The notes under the pieces: generated by a model
Told to the model about the DNA's origin: nothing
The model's input: the letters and a program-made list of their open reading frames with translations, nothing else
The model's database searches: none
NCBI GenBank assembly: GCA_021292105.1
Contig: CM037870.1
Coordinates: 43,356,576-43,420,575, forward strand
DNA from: Anadara kagoshimensis
Lineage: Eukaryota > Mollusca > Bivalvia > Arcoida > Arcidae
Reading direction: 5' to 3'
Length of the DNA stretch: 64,000 bases
Made by a program: the position numbers and the translations under genes
In this document: positions 51,701-63,800 of the stretch, piece by piece
Layout: the number at the start of each line of letters is the position of its first letter
Numbering within the stretch: the stretch's first letter is position 1

Positions 51701-52440
51701 GCCCAATGAATGCACAACCATACAAGATTTGTTATACTGGGCTGGTTGTATAGGCCCAATGAATGCACAACCATACAAGACATTTAAACTGGGACTGGTT
51801 GTATAGGCCCAATAAATGCACAACCATACAAGATTTGTTAACTGGGACTGGTTGTATAGGCCCAATGAATGCACAACCATACAAGATTTGTTAAACTGGG
51901 ACTGGTTGTATAGGCCCAATGAATGCACAACCATACAAGATTTGTTATACTGGGACTGGTTGTATAGGCCCAATGAATGCACAACCATACAAGATTTGTT
52001 AAACTGGGACTGGTTGTATAGGCCCAATGAATGCACAACCATACAAGATTTATAATACTGGGACTGGTTGTATAGGCCCAATGAATGCACAACCATACTA
52101 GATTTATAATACTGGGACTGGTTGTATAGCCCAATGAATGCACAACCATACAAGATTTTATACTGGGACTGGTTGTATAGGCCCAATGAATGCACAACCA
52201 TACAAGATATTTAAACTGGGACTGGTTGTATAGGCCCAATAAATGCACAACCATACAAGATTTGTTAAACTGGGACTGGTTGTATAGGCCCAATGAATGC
52301 ACAACCATACAAGATTGTTAAACTGGGACTGGTTGTATAGGCCCAATGAATGCACAATCATACAAGATTTGTTATACTGGGACTGGTTGTATAAGGCCAA
52401 TGAATGCACAACCATACAAGATTTGTTAAACTGGAATTGG

Positions 52441-52680
52441 TTGAATAGGTCCAATGAATGTACAATCCTACAAAAAGTGAACGTGCACTGGTTGTATAAT
52501 CCAAGTGGATTTTACAACACTTCAAAAAGTAGTACGCCAGCACTTGTTGTATAGGCCTAAACGTTATGTAAAACCTTACAAAAAGTAGTAGTTTGGTTCT
52601 GGTTTTAGAGGACAAAGTGATGTGCACAACCCTACAAAATTAAGTAGTTCGGTTCTGGTTGTAGACCAAATGAAACGCCT
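52441..52680. repeat. Decayed edge of the 54-bp array
   Basis: Units degrade quickly (TTGGTTGAATAGGTCCAATG, TGGTTGTATAATCCAAG, AAGTAGTACGCCAGCACTTG), resembling the 32.3-34.9 kb field. Young homogeneous core and old diverged edge is the expected pattern for internal expansion. Confidence 0.8.
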
Positions 52681-53477
52681 GTACATTTTTGTAGTTTGTT
52701 AATGTTTTCCTTGAAAAATGCATTTTACGTAAAAAAAAGTTTAAATTGCTATAGTTTGAAAATTGAATTGATATTTATTTGTGATTTTCAGTGATTACTT
52801 TTTCTTGATATTCTCTTTTAAATGTGAGAATGACAAAATCTTGATCATAACCTAGTTCTTTTATCTTACCTTATTGCTCTGGCTACACTTTAGTTATTTT
52901 TTTATTATGATTTAATGCTGATTTTATTTTAGATGTGATGCTACCCGCGATTCCAGCCCGCAATTCTATACAAAATCCGACAGATCGCAAATGTTTGTTT
53001 CAAAACAGATCGTCCTTTTGAGGTCTTGCTTTATCCGTTCATCTTCTCTAAGCTACATGAAATTTCCATCAAATGTTGCAATTTGATAGATGTACCCTTG
53101 ATAGAAAGGACCCGTGCGCAATTTCCTAATTACACGTTGAAATGCTGGCTGGTTTCACAGGAGTAAAAATGACAAATTTTACATGGATTGATAGAGAAAT
53201 GAAAGGTTTTTAACCACATTTACGATAGAATCTTTGTTTAGGTTTAGTGTTTCTGATTGCTGCATGACCTTCTAATTAAGTAAATTGTAAAGGTCAAGGT
53301 AATGACATGTTTTGATCTTTGTGTTTTTTCCACTTAAAGTAAGTTATTCAAAATCAGACTTGAATTTATGATTTTCTGTCCCTTAGGTTTGATAGAACAT
53401 CCAATCTTTTGAATATCATTAATGCCACGTAACATTTAAATACTAGTAATTTAAATCGGAGTAAAGCAGTCTCTTAC
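52681..53477. other. Non-coding stretch; intron side of NIT exon b
   Basis: No exon recognised. If NIT exon b is expressed, its first intron starts at 53477 and reads leftward into this stretch and probably the 54-bp array. Confidence 0.4.
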
Positions 53478-54045
53478 CTTCCATATAATGGACTGTTCCA
53501 AGGGCTCTTTCGATTCCAATATTTTCTTTACTGAGTATTAGCATATGGTATGCCACCAATTCTTCCCATATCGCCCCTATAGCACTTAAAGATATCCTTT
53601 GTCCAATCCAAGAAATTACAATTGCATTGTCATTACTGTAAAAGTTTATTATTTCTTTTAGAGTTGTGTTTCGTTGTTCTACTTTGTATCTAAATTGTTG
53701 TATATTTTTAAGATACGAACCTTTAGAAATAAAATGAACCGGTTGTTTAAAAGATGGCCAGTCGTCTAGTTGATGGATTGATGTGTCAGTATCTGTAAAT
53801 GATTGGTACAAAGCTTTATGAACTGTATCACTTCCATTTGTAGTGAGGTAAGACGCAGAAATCCCTCGCTCTTTTTGTGTTGAATGTAAAACTTTGTTTT
53901 TTTCAAGACTCAGATATACCTCTAGTTTTATTGAATTTAATTTCTCCAATTTGTTACTCTTTGAATGAACATCGATTATTGTAACGATGACTAAAACCGT
54001 GCATGTTACAATTGAAAAAGCAATGATTTTTACCAAATAACTCAT
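53478..54045 (-). CDS. NIT-domain (nitrate/nitrite-sensing-like) membrane protein, first exon, copy b, intact
   Basis: ATG at 54045 (MSYLVKIIAFSIV) is followed by a membrane helix at residues ~5-25. The NIT-type region contains STQKERGISASYLTTNG (residues ~58-75), DWPSFKQPVHFISKG, NFYSNDNAIVISWIG, and IWEELVAYHMLILSKENIG then IERALG. The reading frame is open to the donor ATGGAAG|GTAAGAG (last exon base 53478) and would stop shortly after in the intron. The ERG motif, the FYxxDN motif and the IERALG tail are shared with 3134-3700. Bacterial NIT domains sense nitrate or nitrite outside the cell; animal versions are found on receptor-type guanylate cyclases. The ligand and any cyclase domain here are inferred. 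An acceptor-like TTTGAACAG just before the ATG means an upstream exon is possible. Confidence 0.72.
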
Positions 54046-55619
54046 CGTGCTGTTCAAAGAAAATAACCATAAATTGATCAGTTACAATAAAGCTGATATC
54101 AGTCTGTGTGTGCTTTGCTGCCTTGGCCCTACCCGTAGTAAAATAATACTAAGATAAAGTTACCAGTCACAAATCAACACTTAAAATAAAAATATCCTGG
54201 AATTATTACTTTATTCACCTCACTTCCGAGACGGCCTTATAAGCCATCTTGCGTACATGAACAAAATAATGTCTAGAGCTTACCGATGTATACATTACTT
54301 TATTTTTTTTGCGTATTATCGATATAGTCGGGTAATAATCAGGTATAATTATAATTAGCGTTATAGTAAGGTATACTTTACGGGTATATAATAAAGTGTA
54401 TTAGCGTGACAATCGGATGTTATATAGACTCTGTTTAATGGTAAATCACGGCTAATGACTAAACATCATAAACAGCCGAAATCAAGCATACAAAATCTGA
54501 TGTCTTAAAGTCATAAAATATTCATTAACGCTAAGCTGTTTGATGTCATCAAAGATATCTAAGTGGATTTGTGTCAGTTTAAAAAAAAAAAATTTGTTGC
54601 TCATTATGCCGTCATTATCATTTCGTTCACATACACGTATAGAGGCATAAAGTTATGGAATGGTGGAAGACACTCAGGAAGACCCATTAACCTTCAGCTA
54701 AAGAGCAGACAAACGGTTTTTCCAATGACATTGAGATAAGTCACTAAAAACTTACAAAGTCATGAACCTTTCATGAACTAAAAGTTAAAAAATACTATCA
54801 GAATGAAGTTGGTTTTTCTTTTTGTTATGAAAGTATTAAAGAATTGGACATTTTGCACGCTGAATCATTCTCGTCGCGAACAAGTACAAATCAAACTTTT
54901 AGATAACAATATTGCCGAAGCAAGTAAAAATTAGCATCGCTTTGGCGTAGGAATTCAAATTCGTCCATAATTAGATGACGTTCCTGAGAGCCAATCCATT
55001 CATGCAAACGTAACAGAAAAATATGACAAATCAAAATGCTTGAAACAAAAGAGAATTGAATTATATGTATATGTAAAAGCACTTTCATTCACTGTTGGGC
55101 GTTTTGGCATGGATCATACAATTTGGTTCTTTGTAGTGACTGATCTTTTTCGAATTTTTGAACTTGCAATAAACTATTTTGTAATTTCCGCCATTTATAC
55201 CTTGTTGGTCCATAAAGGGAAATTACTCCTCCCCTCATTTTATTTATGCAAACTGGAAACCCTTCACCTAGACATAATTGTCAAAAAATAGTATTAAAGT
55301 CCTAATAGTTTCGGAAAAAATTAATTTGAAAATGTAATAAGTTTCCGGACGACGGATAGAGATAAATTGCAGTAGCTTATCTGATCCTTGACGACCTCAA
55401 TGAAAACTTTATAAAACAAAAGCCAAAAGTTTGTTTTCTTTTATGGCTAACATTTACAATGTACATGCCAAATTAGTTTTTTCAATAATTGGTAAAAAAA
55501 AACCTCATTTAATCATATGCATTGTTAAATGCTTCAATGGCAATTGCCATGAACATGACACCAACATCCTGCAATATTCGTGTAAATAAACCGAGGTTTT
55601 AATTGGAATATGTGATATG
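54046..55619. other. Non-coding stretch, nothing recognised
   Basis: Upstream of NIT exon b. Open frames here are short and lack recognisable content. No repeat structure was detected by eye. Confidence 0.4.
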
Positions 55620-55621
55620 TA

Positions 55622-56866
55622 CGAGGGGAAGTCAAAAAGTTCATAGAACGGGGTATATATTGCCGCAACAAACCATGCATTTTATTATTATTTTTTCAAT
55701 ATAGTCCCCATTTACCCCAATGCATTAGCCCACTTTTCTTTCAGACTGTCTATACCTTTGAAATAGAAGTCCTCGGTTTGGTCCTGAAACGATGCCTCTG
55801 TGGCAGCCTTAAGTCTATTATCAACAGGACATCCGATTCCCCGTAAATTGGATTTCAAATTTCTAAATAGGAAATAATCACCGGGTGCCAAATCGGGACT
55901 GTAGGATGGGTGATTAAGTTGTTCGAACTTGCATTCACGAATCGCTGTTTGTGCAATCCTTGACTTGTGCACAGGAGCATTGTCGTGAAGAAGCAATACC
56001 CTCGGCTCAACTTTCCCCTCCTTTTTAATTTAATAGCAGCTTTCAGTTGCTTCATTAGATCAGCATAGTAAGCCATAGTAATGGAGATTCCAGCAGGTTT
56101 GTAATTGATTAACAGAACACCCTTAGAATCCCAAAACACAGTGGCCATGACTTTGTCAGCTGATGGTTGGGTTTGAAATTTCTTCGGTGGGGGTGAGCCA
56201 GGGTGTTTCCATTGCATGGACTCTTTTTTGGTTTCTGGGTCCCAATGATGAATCTATGTTTCATGCCAAGAGGCTCCCGACTTGACTGGAGTCTTTGGAA
56301 GCGATCCTGCACATTAAGGTCTCTGGGGACCCATCTTGCGGATACGTTTGACATCCCAAGATGCTCGTGGATAACCGTGTATACACTTCCATGTGAAATG
56401 TCACACTCCCTAGCTGTGTCATTAATCCCAATTCGACGATCATTCATGATGAGGGTCTCCACAGACGTGGCAATTTCTTTTGTGATGGCATCAGCCGGCC
56501 GACCTGACCGTGGGTCACCCTTCAGTGAGGTGCGCCTACGTTTAAATTCAGCTGACCATTTTGCCACTGTGGAATAGGCAGAACCACTGTCACCGTACAC
56601 CTCGGCCATTCGCCGGTGAATTTCTTTGGCATTTGATCCCTCTACTGTGAGGAACTTTATTACTGCCCTAAACTCAACATTTTGATTTTCCATCATTGCT
56701 TGATGGTCACCAACTTTGAATGCTTTTGAGAATTGCACAAATATGTTGTGACAAATAAACTTGATATGTTTAAAATGGCGGAATGTTGTGTTGTCTAAAT
56801 AATTTAGAAAATGTGTGTTACGCTTGGCTGAATACGCTGTTCTATGAACTTTTTGACTTCCCCTCG
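55622..56866 (-). mobile_element. Complete-ended mariner element (1245 bp)
   Basis: Perfect 28-bp terminal inverted repeats start CGAGGGGAAGTCAAAAAG and end TTCATAGAAC. TA lies directly outside both (55620-55621, 56867-56868), the Tc1/mariner target. Length is close to the usual ~1.3 kb. The transposase inside is dead, but the ends are fully intact. Confidence 0.95.
55712..56693 (-). pseudogene. Mariner DD34D transposase, three frame segments
   Basis: The start MENQNVEFRAVIKFLTVEG (56693) is followed by two helix-turn-helix parts (VEGSNAKEIHRRM; YSTVAKWSAEFKRRRTSLKG), the linker DPRSGRP, and ECDISHGSVYTVIHEHLG. Catalytic positions are all recognisable: FWDSKG, LHDNAPVHKS and YSPDLAPGDYFLF, with 34 residues between the second and third D, i.e. 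DD34D. Defects: a deletion of roughly 18-20 codons after QSSREPLG; a TAG where the family has the W of ETW (about 56240); and loss of one G near 56000 before LLLHDNAP. The total coding length, ~982 bp, is short of the usual ~1040 bp. It cannot make an active enzyme. Confidence 0.92.
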
Positions 56867-56932
56867 TAAGTATTAAAACTGTGCAATTGACTACATCAAA
56901 AACACAATAAATTGATGAAAAAGAAAATAGAT

Positions 56933-56934
<2 letters not shown>

Positions 56935-56976
<42 letters not shown>
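56935..56976. repeat. (GA)n microsatellite
   Basis: About 20 uninterrupted AG dinucleotides. Confidence 0.98.
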
Positions 56977-56978
<2 letters not shown>

Positions 56979-57382
56979 TTACTCCTAACTGTACAGTGTT
57001 AGCTATATTTAATTTAATTATTTTATTTAAATCATTTCATAATTACTACTAAAGTTTCAAAGTTGGACGTTGTAACTCAAAGTTATGACATTATTGTGGT
57101 ATATATTTTTATGAAAAGATATAAATATATTTATTATCAAATGAAATTTTTCATGCGCTTTCATTGGGCTAAAAGTCGTCATGTGATCAAATTAAACAAC
57201 GTAATGGCCTGGCACGTGCAAGAAAAGTTGATTGAAAAAGTGTTGTTGGCCGGAGATTGCTTATCTTCCTTTGATTCAATTTTGATTATGTAAGATATGA
57301 AAAGAAACTGCTTTATTTACTCGGGCTAATGGTGTTTCCAAAATATAAGGAAGATTTGGAAGGACAACACGTCGTAACAACA

Positions 57383-57402
57383 ATGGCAACAGACGGTGGA
57401 AG
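57383..57402 (+). CDS. Possible tiny first coding exon (speculative)
   Basis: ACAACAATGGCAACAGACGG continues to GTGGAAG|GTATGTG, i.e. a good start context, MATDGG and a consensus donor, in a locally GC-richer patch. No second exon is recognised in the rest of the window. Confidence 0.22.
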
Positions 57403-57608
57403 GTATGTGTCATTGTCGACTGAAAAAAGAGCCTTTGTTCAATTTTTAAAATATTACAATAAATTACAACATTTTTTTTAAAGTGAAGCGATATTATATC
57501 CGTGTGTTGAAAAGTTGTTTATGTTCAAATTTCTTGTGTTATAAAGCATGTTTAATAGCTGAAATCAAGTTGTTAAAGCATTTTTTGCATTTTTTTACCA
57601 ATTTTATA

Positions 57609-57745
57609 ATAAAACAATTATAGCACCAATTTGAGGCCAAGATGTGTTTAATTGACCACTCGAGTTAGTCCTCGGTCAATATTGCTATCTAGTGGTCAAT
57701 AAAACATATATTGACCTCATATTGGTTTTATAATTGTATAATATT
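57609..57745. mobile_element. Palindromic MITE-like element
   Basis: Left arm (ACAATTATAGCACCAAT, TTGACCACT) and inverse right arm (ACAATTATAAAACCAAT, TTGACCACT) pair over ~55 bp at about 80%. The loop is ~25 bp. No coding capacity. Confidence 0.65.
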
Positions 57746-58215
57746 TACATAAGAGTCACCGAAGCATTTTTGTATCTGTTGAAAGTGTTAAATAAACCCA
57801 CGTTGAAAATGGGGTTTCATGAACTGTTTATTTCTAATTAATTATTCCCTATATTCTATAATATATTCTTTGTAATTTTATCCAGTGCCCATACTAAGTC
57901 GGGATTTATATAATAAATGTTCTCTATATACTTGTACTTGTATCCCTATCCTTTACATTTGTTTTTGTCCTTCACGTGTCTTTTGATATAAATTTCTATG
58001 TTACATTTTAGAATTGAAACTAATTTTCATTTTGTTATGGAAACATATTCCTTTCATTGGGAATGTAGGAGGATCCACCCTATACTTAGGTAGTGTTAGG
58101 ATTCGCTGTTAAGACATAAACAGTGTAACGTTTTCCATGTCATGATAAACGAAATAAATATAAGCACCTGTCACCCCAATTGTAAATGTACTTGTCCATA
58201 ATAAATATTTAAATT

Positions 58216-58562
58216 AAAGGCCAAGCGGACAGGTCAATGTTGTTTGCCTACCGGTATACTGTATGTATTTTCTGTTTGTCATCAACCTGGAGCTTTTGGT
58301 GCTACATGTATTTGTAAGCTAGCCACGAATAGCAACATTAATGTAGATATAATGCACTGAAGCGTTTTGTGGAAAGAAAGGTAATGGTTTCAATCTCATT
58401 AACGCTTTGCTAGCCCCGAATAGATTCACTATATAGAAAGAGAGATAACTCTGTCAATTTCAGTTATGAAATTTGAATGTATATGACGCCATTTTAACAC
58501 ATCTTTAAATATTTTCCTTTTTATATAGGCAAACATCATTGACCTGTCCGCTTGACCCTTCA
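58216..58562. mobile_element. ~345-bp inverted-repeat element
   Basis: AAGGCCAAGCGGACAGGTCA near 58218 is inverted near 58530-58562 (TGACCTGTCCGCTTGACCCTT); ~32 of 34 positions match including the GTTTGCCTA extension. A partial direct copy (AAGGTCAAACGGAAGGGTCA) lies at 58705, and the pair 58060-58120 and 58575-58630 share GGGTCCACCC / GATCCACCC phrases, so a larger duplicated unit of ~500 bp is likely. Confidence 0.6.
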
Positions 58563-58826
58563 TAATGAATATTCATATGAGGGTCCACCCAATTAATGGG
58601 AAGTAGTAGGATTCGCACTTAAGGGTCCTTGATAAGAGTTCGCATTATTTTGGCAAAATAAACCCGTACATAATGAAACTATCCATAATAAATATTTAAA
58701 TTAAAGGTCAAACGGAAGGGTCAGAGTTGTTTACCTATACCACTACACACAATAAATCGACAAACATTATACGTTACATGGGCATATCGTATGTACATAC
58801 GGAAATACGACCGTTAGAAGAATGGG

Positions 58827-59180
58827 TTGAGTTGAGTAATGGTGTTTAACGTCCCAGTCAAGAATATCCCTCTGATATCAAGACGTCGCCAGCTAGACGA
58901 AAGTGCAACAATTTTGCAAGTGTGTTGCACTGATGGCATTATACATCGGGGTTCTTTATCGTGCCAAGCCCACCGTGGCTCCGGATCATGTTTATTTTAA
59001 GTTAACCCCCCCAAAAAAAAATATAACTGTGACGTTCATTTACAATACCGAGTGCTTGACAAAAGAATAGTCACTACACACTCTCAAGTCTTGGGTCAGA
59101 CTCAATCGGGGTTCGAACCAACGACTGCCCACGTACGGAGCAAACACTCTACCGATTGAGCTACCGCAGTGGTCTGGTTT
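58827..59180 (-). mobile_element. Full-length tRNA-headed SINE
   Basis: The minus strand has GTAGCTCAATCGGTAGAG (box A) and GGTTCGAACCCC (box B) near 59170-59115 and the tail GTTAAACACCATTACTCAA near 58830-58848. GAAGAATGGG (58817-58826) and GAAGATTGGG (59181-59190) look like a target duplication with one mismatch. It is the uninterrupted reference for the split SINE at 6247. Confidence 0.87.
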
Positions 59181-59685
59181 GAAGATTGGGAGAGTAAACA
59201 TTCACTGTTTGCAGCTACTGCGTGTTTTTTACTGTTTGTATGTTCGCATTAAACAAGTTATACGTAATATCACAATTATTTGGAATTTACAAAATTTCTA
59301 TTTTTGAAATGTGTATTGATGACCAAAATACTTTTCATGCAATAAAACCATAGTAACTGTCCATGTACTATGAATTACAAGATATACTACCTGCATTCAG
59401 ATTTTGAGTGTGTGGGATTTTTATAGACCTACAAACATACTTAAATCATATAAGTTACCACCATACGCCTGTGGAATTATACGAGACATGAATTTTATGC
59501 TTATTTTGTGTTTTGATTTTCCGTGTTGTGCGTCTCATTTTGTGTGCCGAAGGTCAGTTTACTTCGGTTTCTTCCACCATCCCTGAACTGACCGCCTCGA
59601 TATAAGTAAAGTATCCTCGAAGGGAACGTAAAGTTACAGTATAGTCCACTATACTTTGGTCATTGTCGTACATGTACATGTACAA

Positions 59686-59945
59686 GCCCCATTTTCACAA
59701 AAGATTTCTTAACTAAGATTTTCCTTAACTTTAGCAAATTTTGAAATCTTATTTTTTGGAACTAGGAATAAACATAAACATGAACAAAGCTAATTTAAAC
59801 AAACGTTAAAACATGAAAAAAAGGAAGTGATCAAAATGACACCTTAATTCGGGAATATCTTAAGAATTTACATAAGTATTAAGGTATCAAACTTAACGGA
59901 TTTATGTAAAGGAAAATCTTAGCTACTGAATAATTGTGAATCCCG
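59686..59945. mobile_element. ~260-bp MITE
   Basis: The left end contains TTCACAAAAG and CTAAGATTTTCCTTAAC; the inverse of the right end contains TTCACAATTATTC and CTAAGATTTTCCTTTAC. AT-rich centre, no coding capacity. Confidence 0.6.
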
Positions 59946-60644
59946 GTATGGCACGCCAATTGATGAAAAAATCAGCTAACCCTAGGATAGATCAGCTATC
60001 TATGGGATAGCTGGCTGCTATTCTATAGATACCGGGAACAAATTGTATATAGCACAGACCTGCCTGTACTTCAACACTAAGATAACGAGTTAGTGCCGAA
60101 TCGACCATTCAAATCGACCCCTCGTTTGCTGTATCTCGGCGGTTTTGTCGATAGTTACCATCTATCTCTCGTCCAGCTAGCTATGTGTATCTCGGCTAAT
60201 TGGAAGCCGAGCCTTCAACTCCTCATAAGTTCGACAGTTCTTTGCTGTATCAGTGGTTATGTATATATAGATTAACACAACTTTTTGAAATTCAAATAAA
60301 TTTAATGATATGATTTTTGTGATTTTTTTGTAAACAAATAAGTAGTACCATATATGCATAAATATTTTAAATCGGAAGACAATATATATAAGTAACAATT
60401 CGGCGCTTCATATTATATAGATATACTTTATATATATTAAATATAATAATTATAATTTTGGTAAAAATACTGAGCGTTTTGCATTGTATGTATCACAGCT
60501 TTTAAAGTGATTCAATATTCATTATATAAAGGTCAGATTGTGCAAACCTCGTAAATCCTCACTAAGACGATCATGGGGAAATTGTATCTTGTGCATTTTT
60601 AATTCTGTGAATGCATGTTACAATGTCTATCACACAACTAATAT
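59946..60644. other. Non-coding stretch with a decayed copy of the 37-bp motif
   Basis: Near 60055-60100, CACAGACCTGCCTGTACTTC, AACACTAAGATAAC resembles the motif at 7384. Otherwise AT-rich with no recognised gene. Confidence 0.35.
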
Positions 60645-60816
60645 ACAGTCAAACCTGTCTTTAAGGTCACCTATATATAAGGATCTCTTGCTTTTATAAA
60701 TCAGTAAAATTTTATCCCAATTGTTCATGATATTGAACCTGTATATTAGGGTCATCTGCCACAGAATTTTACGTTTACTGGTTCTCTGGTGGCTTTTATA
60801 GACAGGTCTGATTGTA
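60645..60816. mobile_element. MITE with CAGTC...GACTG-type ends (copy 2)
   Basis: Begins TACAGTCAAACCTGTCTTTA; the inverse of the end reads TACAATCAGACCTGTCTATA. Related to 4306-4460, including internal AAGGTCACC and GGGTCAT phrases. Confidence 0.65.
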
Positions 60817-63800
60817 CGTGTTTCACGAAGCAGCAGCTTAATGTTAAACTACAATAAAACAAAACAGTTTTGTTTTTACGATATTTTAAACATTTTCTTT
60901 AAGATGTCAGAACTTTGAACAACTAGCCCCTTATATTCAAAATAGAATTATACAATTTTATAGCACTAGCAGTTTGATTGGAAATTACTGCATAAATTAA
61001 AAAAATAAAAATGGTTCTTTTAATGCTTTCTATGTGTGTTTGTGTCTTTCGACTTGACGAATCGCCGGCTAGCAACGCCCACAATGTTCCGACAAAGGGC
61101 CAACATGCTTGATTTACACGGAAAAAGAATGAAAAATCGGTCTGAAATGTGCCGTTTAATGACTTCGCTGATATTAGTACGTCATGAGTTGTCGTGACGG
61201 CGTGATGGCGGCCAGTATCGGAACATAAAACGCTTGGCTGGCGATATTATTCGCAATATTATGAATTATTCCAAAATGTGTACCTGCAAATCCAGGACAG
61301 GATTGGTTGAAAAAACTGGATGGAACACTAATAGCAAAATATTGTTTAAATGCATAAAGTCTACTGATAAAAACGACAAAAGTCTCGCTGAGCGACAATT
61401 AACACCATTTTTGCATGAAATAGTTAAAAATACAACCACAATGGATAAATCCATCTTTGATCAATAAAATTACAAAAACATCTACTTTGAAAAAATGCAA
61501 AAGTCACAAAAAAACTTTCATATAAAAACCAAAAACACGCAAATAAATATTACATATGCCATTAAAAATGACAAATTGCAACTTCACATTTTAAAACTAT
61601 CACTTCTGAAACAAACTACCAACTTCAAAGTAAATTAAAATTAAACATAAATATATGAATAATGTTATAAGCGGTTCATTATATAAAGTATGCCCTAAGC
61701 AAATGCAAATATGCAAAATTAAAATTATAACAACAAAATGATGATTTTATTAACTTTCAAACATTCTTAAATGATGATTGGAAATATTTTCGAAGTATTT
61801 TAGAACCATCAAACTGTGTGTAAAGATATTTTAGACAGAAGAACAAAAAAAGTTTGGAACAGTGATTAAAAGAAATATTTTCGGGTAAAATTTTAACAAC
61901 CATGGTTATTTTTGTTGAAAAATCATCAATGGTTGCTAGAAAAATATAAAAAAAATTCGAATATCAGTATAAAGAATGTTTATTATGAATAAGTAATCGA
62001 ACAAAAAGAAAAAGGTATAAACATCAGTTTGATGTTAAGAAAATGATCACCAAGACAGTTGCACCAACGTTAAACAATATTGTAATTTTAAAAGCAGGCT
62101 TTTACGGTATTGTAATTTTTTGTGTCAAAATCATAACGATAAACATTTAAAAACGCAGAAAAAGACAAACAGTTATTTTATGCTAGTCATGAACACGGGC
62201 ATTGAAGGCAATGACTAAAAAAATCACTGGATTAAATTTGATTTTAAATATGTTTTCCAATTAGTTGTCAGAAGGCTTAATGGTGACTTTAAAAGAAAAA
62301 TAGTGAATTCACGGAAATATTCCCAAAAAGGGCCCATACACATGTATTTGACCGAAGCAATTGAAGTAAAATCGGAAAGGCAAAATTATGTACAGTAGTC
62401 TGCGGTGAAATACAATGGACATAAACAAAAACAAATGACGTCACTTTTCGTAGGTAGACATTTACCCAATCAAAACACGAGTAACAAAGTTACCGATGAC
62501 ATCACCTTTTGCAGTCACCAAGTTCACCAACCACAAGGACTTTTTGTAGACAATCAATCGAACTGTAAATCACACGTTCTGAGATCTTGAATGGTAGCGA
62601 GTGGAAACATTCCTATGGTTACTCATGGTTTATCGAATACTGACGAAATGCAAATACTATCCGGCATATGAGCTGTATTGTTCCTAGACGAACACTTAGC
62701 CTGAAGGATTTCAAATGTGTTAATACTTCCGAAGGCTGATGTTTCTAGATGCATTAGATGCATATCTGAGACATAAAATACATAAATTGCCGATATAATT
62801 ATGATTTATCATATTACAAAATTTTATTCTCGTATATTTGTATTCAAAACCGTTTTTCTATTGATTCAAATGAAACAAATCATGTGTGTTTGTTGCTCGT
62901 TTAAAGGTTTTCTTTCAAATCATATGTCACACTCGAGGTGTATTCAAAAATGAACATGTCATAATGTTTCAAAGAATTTCAGGTAAGGGGTGTTAGACGA
63001 GGGGTGTGGGTAAAATCGATTAATTGGATTAGAGCTAAATTTTGACAAATTAGCCATGTCTATCGGTTTAAAAAAAGTCATTTCTAAATTTGTGAAATCA
63101 ATAAATCAATAAATCAATAAAATGTTCGTCTAAACACTTGAAATTCAAATACATATTTTAGTGCTAGTATAGCTATATATATTAATATATCATATTTAAA
63201 TATATTTACAAACTCTAAAACAGATTTACAATCTTTGGCTTAAAGTGGGCAATAAAACAAAAAAAAAGTTTGTATCAAAACAAATTTGAGATATGTAATG
63301 TCACAAAGTATGAAGTAATGCTTATATAATGAACTTTTTTGAATTTAGAAATGATACTAATAAAAATATACAAACAATATGATTAAGCTTTGAAATGTAC
63401 AACGTAATATTGCACCATTTAAGAACAAAGATATTACACATTATAACATGATTTTAGGTGAGCAATTAATGGACATTAAGTTGGAATTGTATGCTTTGAA
63501 TAAAATTGAAACAAAATCTCGCCTTTCAAAAAGGTCTCTTTATATACATAAGTTGTAAAAGTTACAAATATACAATGTTTAAGAATTGATATAGGCCGCC
63601 CGCAGTATTTTGGCATACAAATATTAGTGCATTTTCAAATAGGGTTTCAGTTTCGCCCTTCATTGAATTTAGGGTAATAAGGTTGTCTCCATTGCATACC
63701 CTGTGTATCTATCTCATCACTATGCCAATATACAACGGGCGGTCCAACGAGATTTGAAATATGCAAAACAATATAATATATTTACAAACAAATTAAATAA

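Larger units (their letters stand above)
44590..52440. repeat. 54-bp minisatellite array (~145 units)
   Basis: The unit contains GGACTGGTTGTATAGGCCCA, ATGAATGCACAACCATACAA and GATTTATAATACTG (54 bp, 18 codons). A 56-bp variant has TCCCAAATGAAATGTACAACC. Other variants are GATTTGTTATACTG, GATATTTAAACTG and CATACTAGATT. The 54-bp form keeps frame on both strands, giving long repetitive open frames (for example MNAQPYKIYNTGTGCIGP) that are not genes. Each unit holds dyads GGTTGT/ACAACC and TTGTAT/ATACAA, so every unit can fold into a hairpin. It lies downstream of zinc-finger gene b and between it and NIT exon b. Confidence 0.97.

Noticed and set aside
44590-52440. CRISPR-like repeat array
   Set aside because: Units are contiguous with no unique spacers, and the context is eukaryotic.
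44527-52454. Open frames up to ~713 residues in the 54-bp array, with cysteine-containing 18-residue repeats
   Set aside because: Same artefact of a 54-bp unit. Frames shift whenever a 55- or 56-bp variant unit occurs, and equally long frames exist on both strands.
55040-55291. 83-residue plus-strand open frame
   Set aside because: No start context, motif or paralog; composition is typical of AT-rich chance frames.
61174-61467. Overlapping frames on both strands near a GC-richer patch
   Set aside because: No recognisable domain and no consistent start or splice sites; kept only as a remark.
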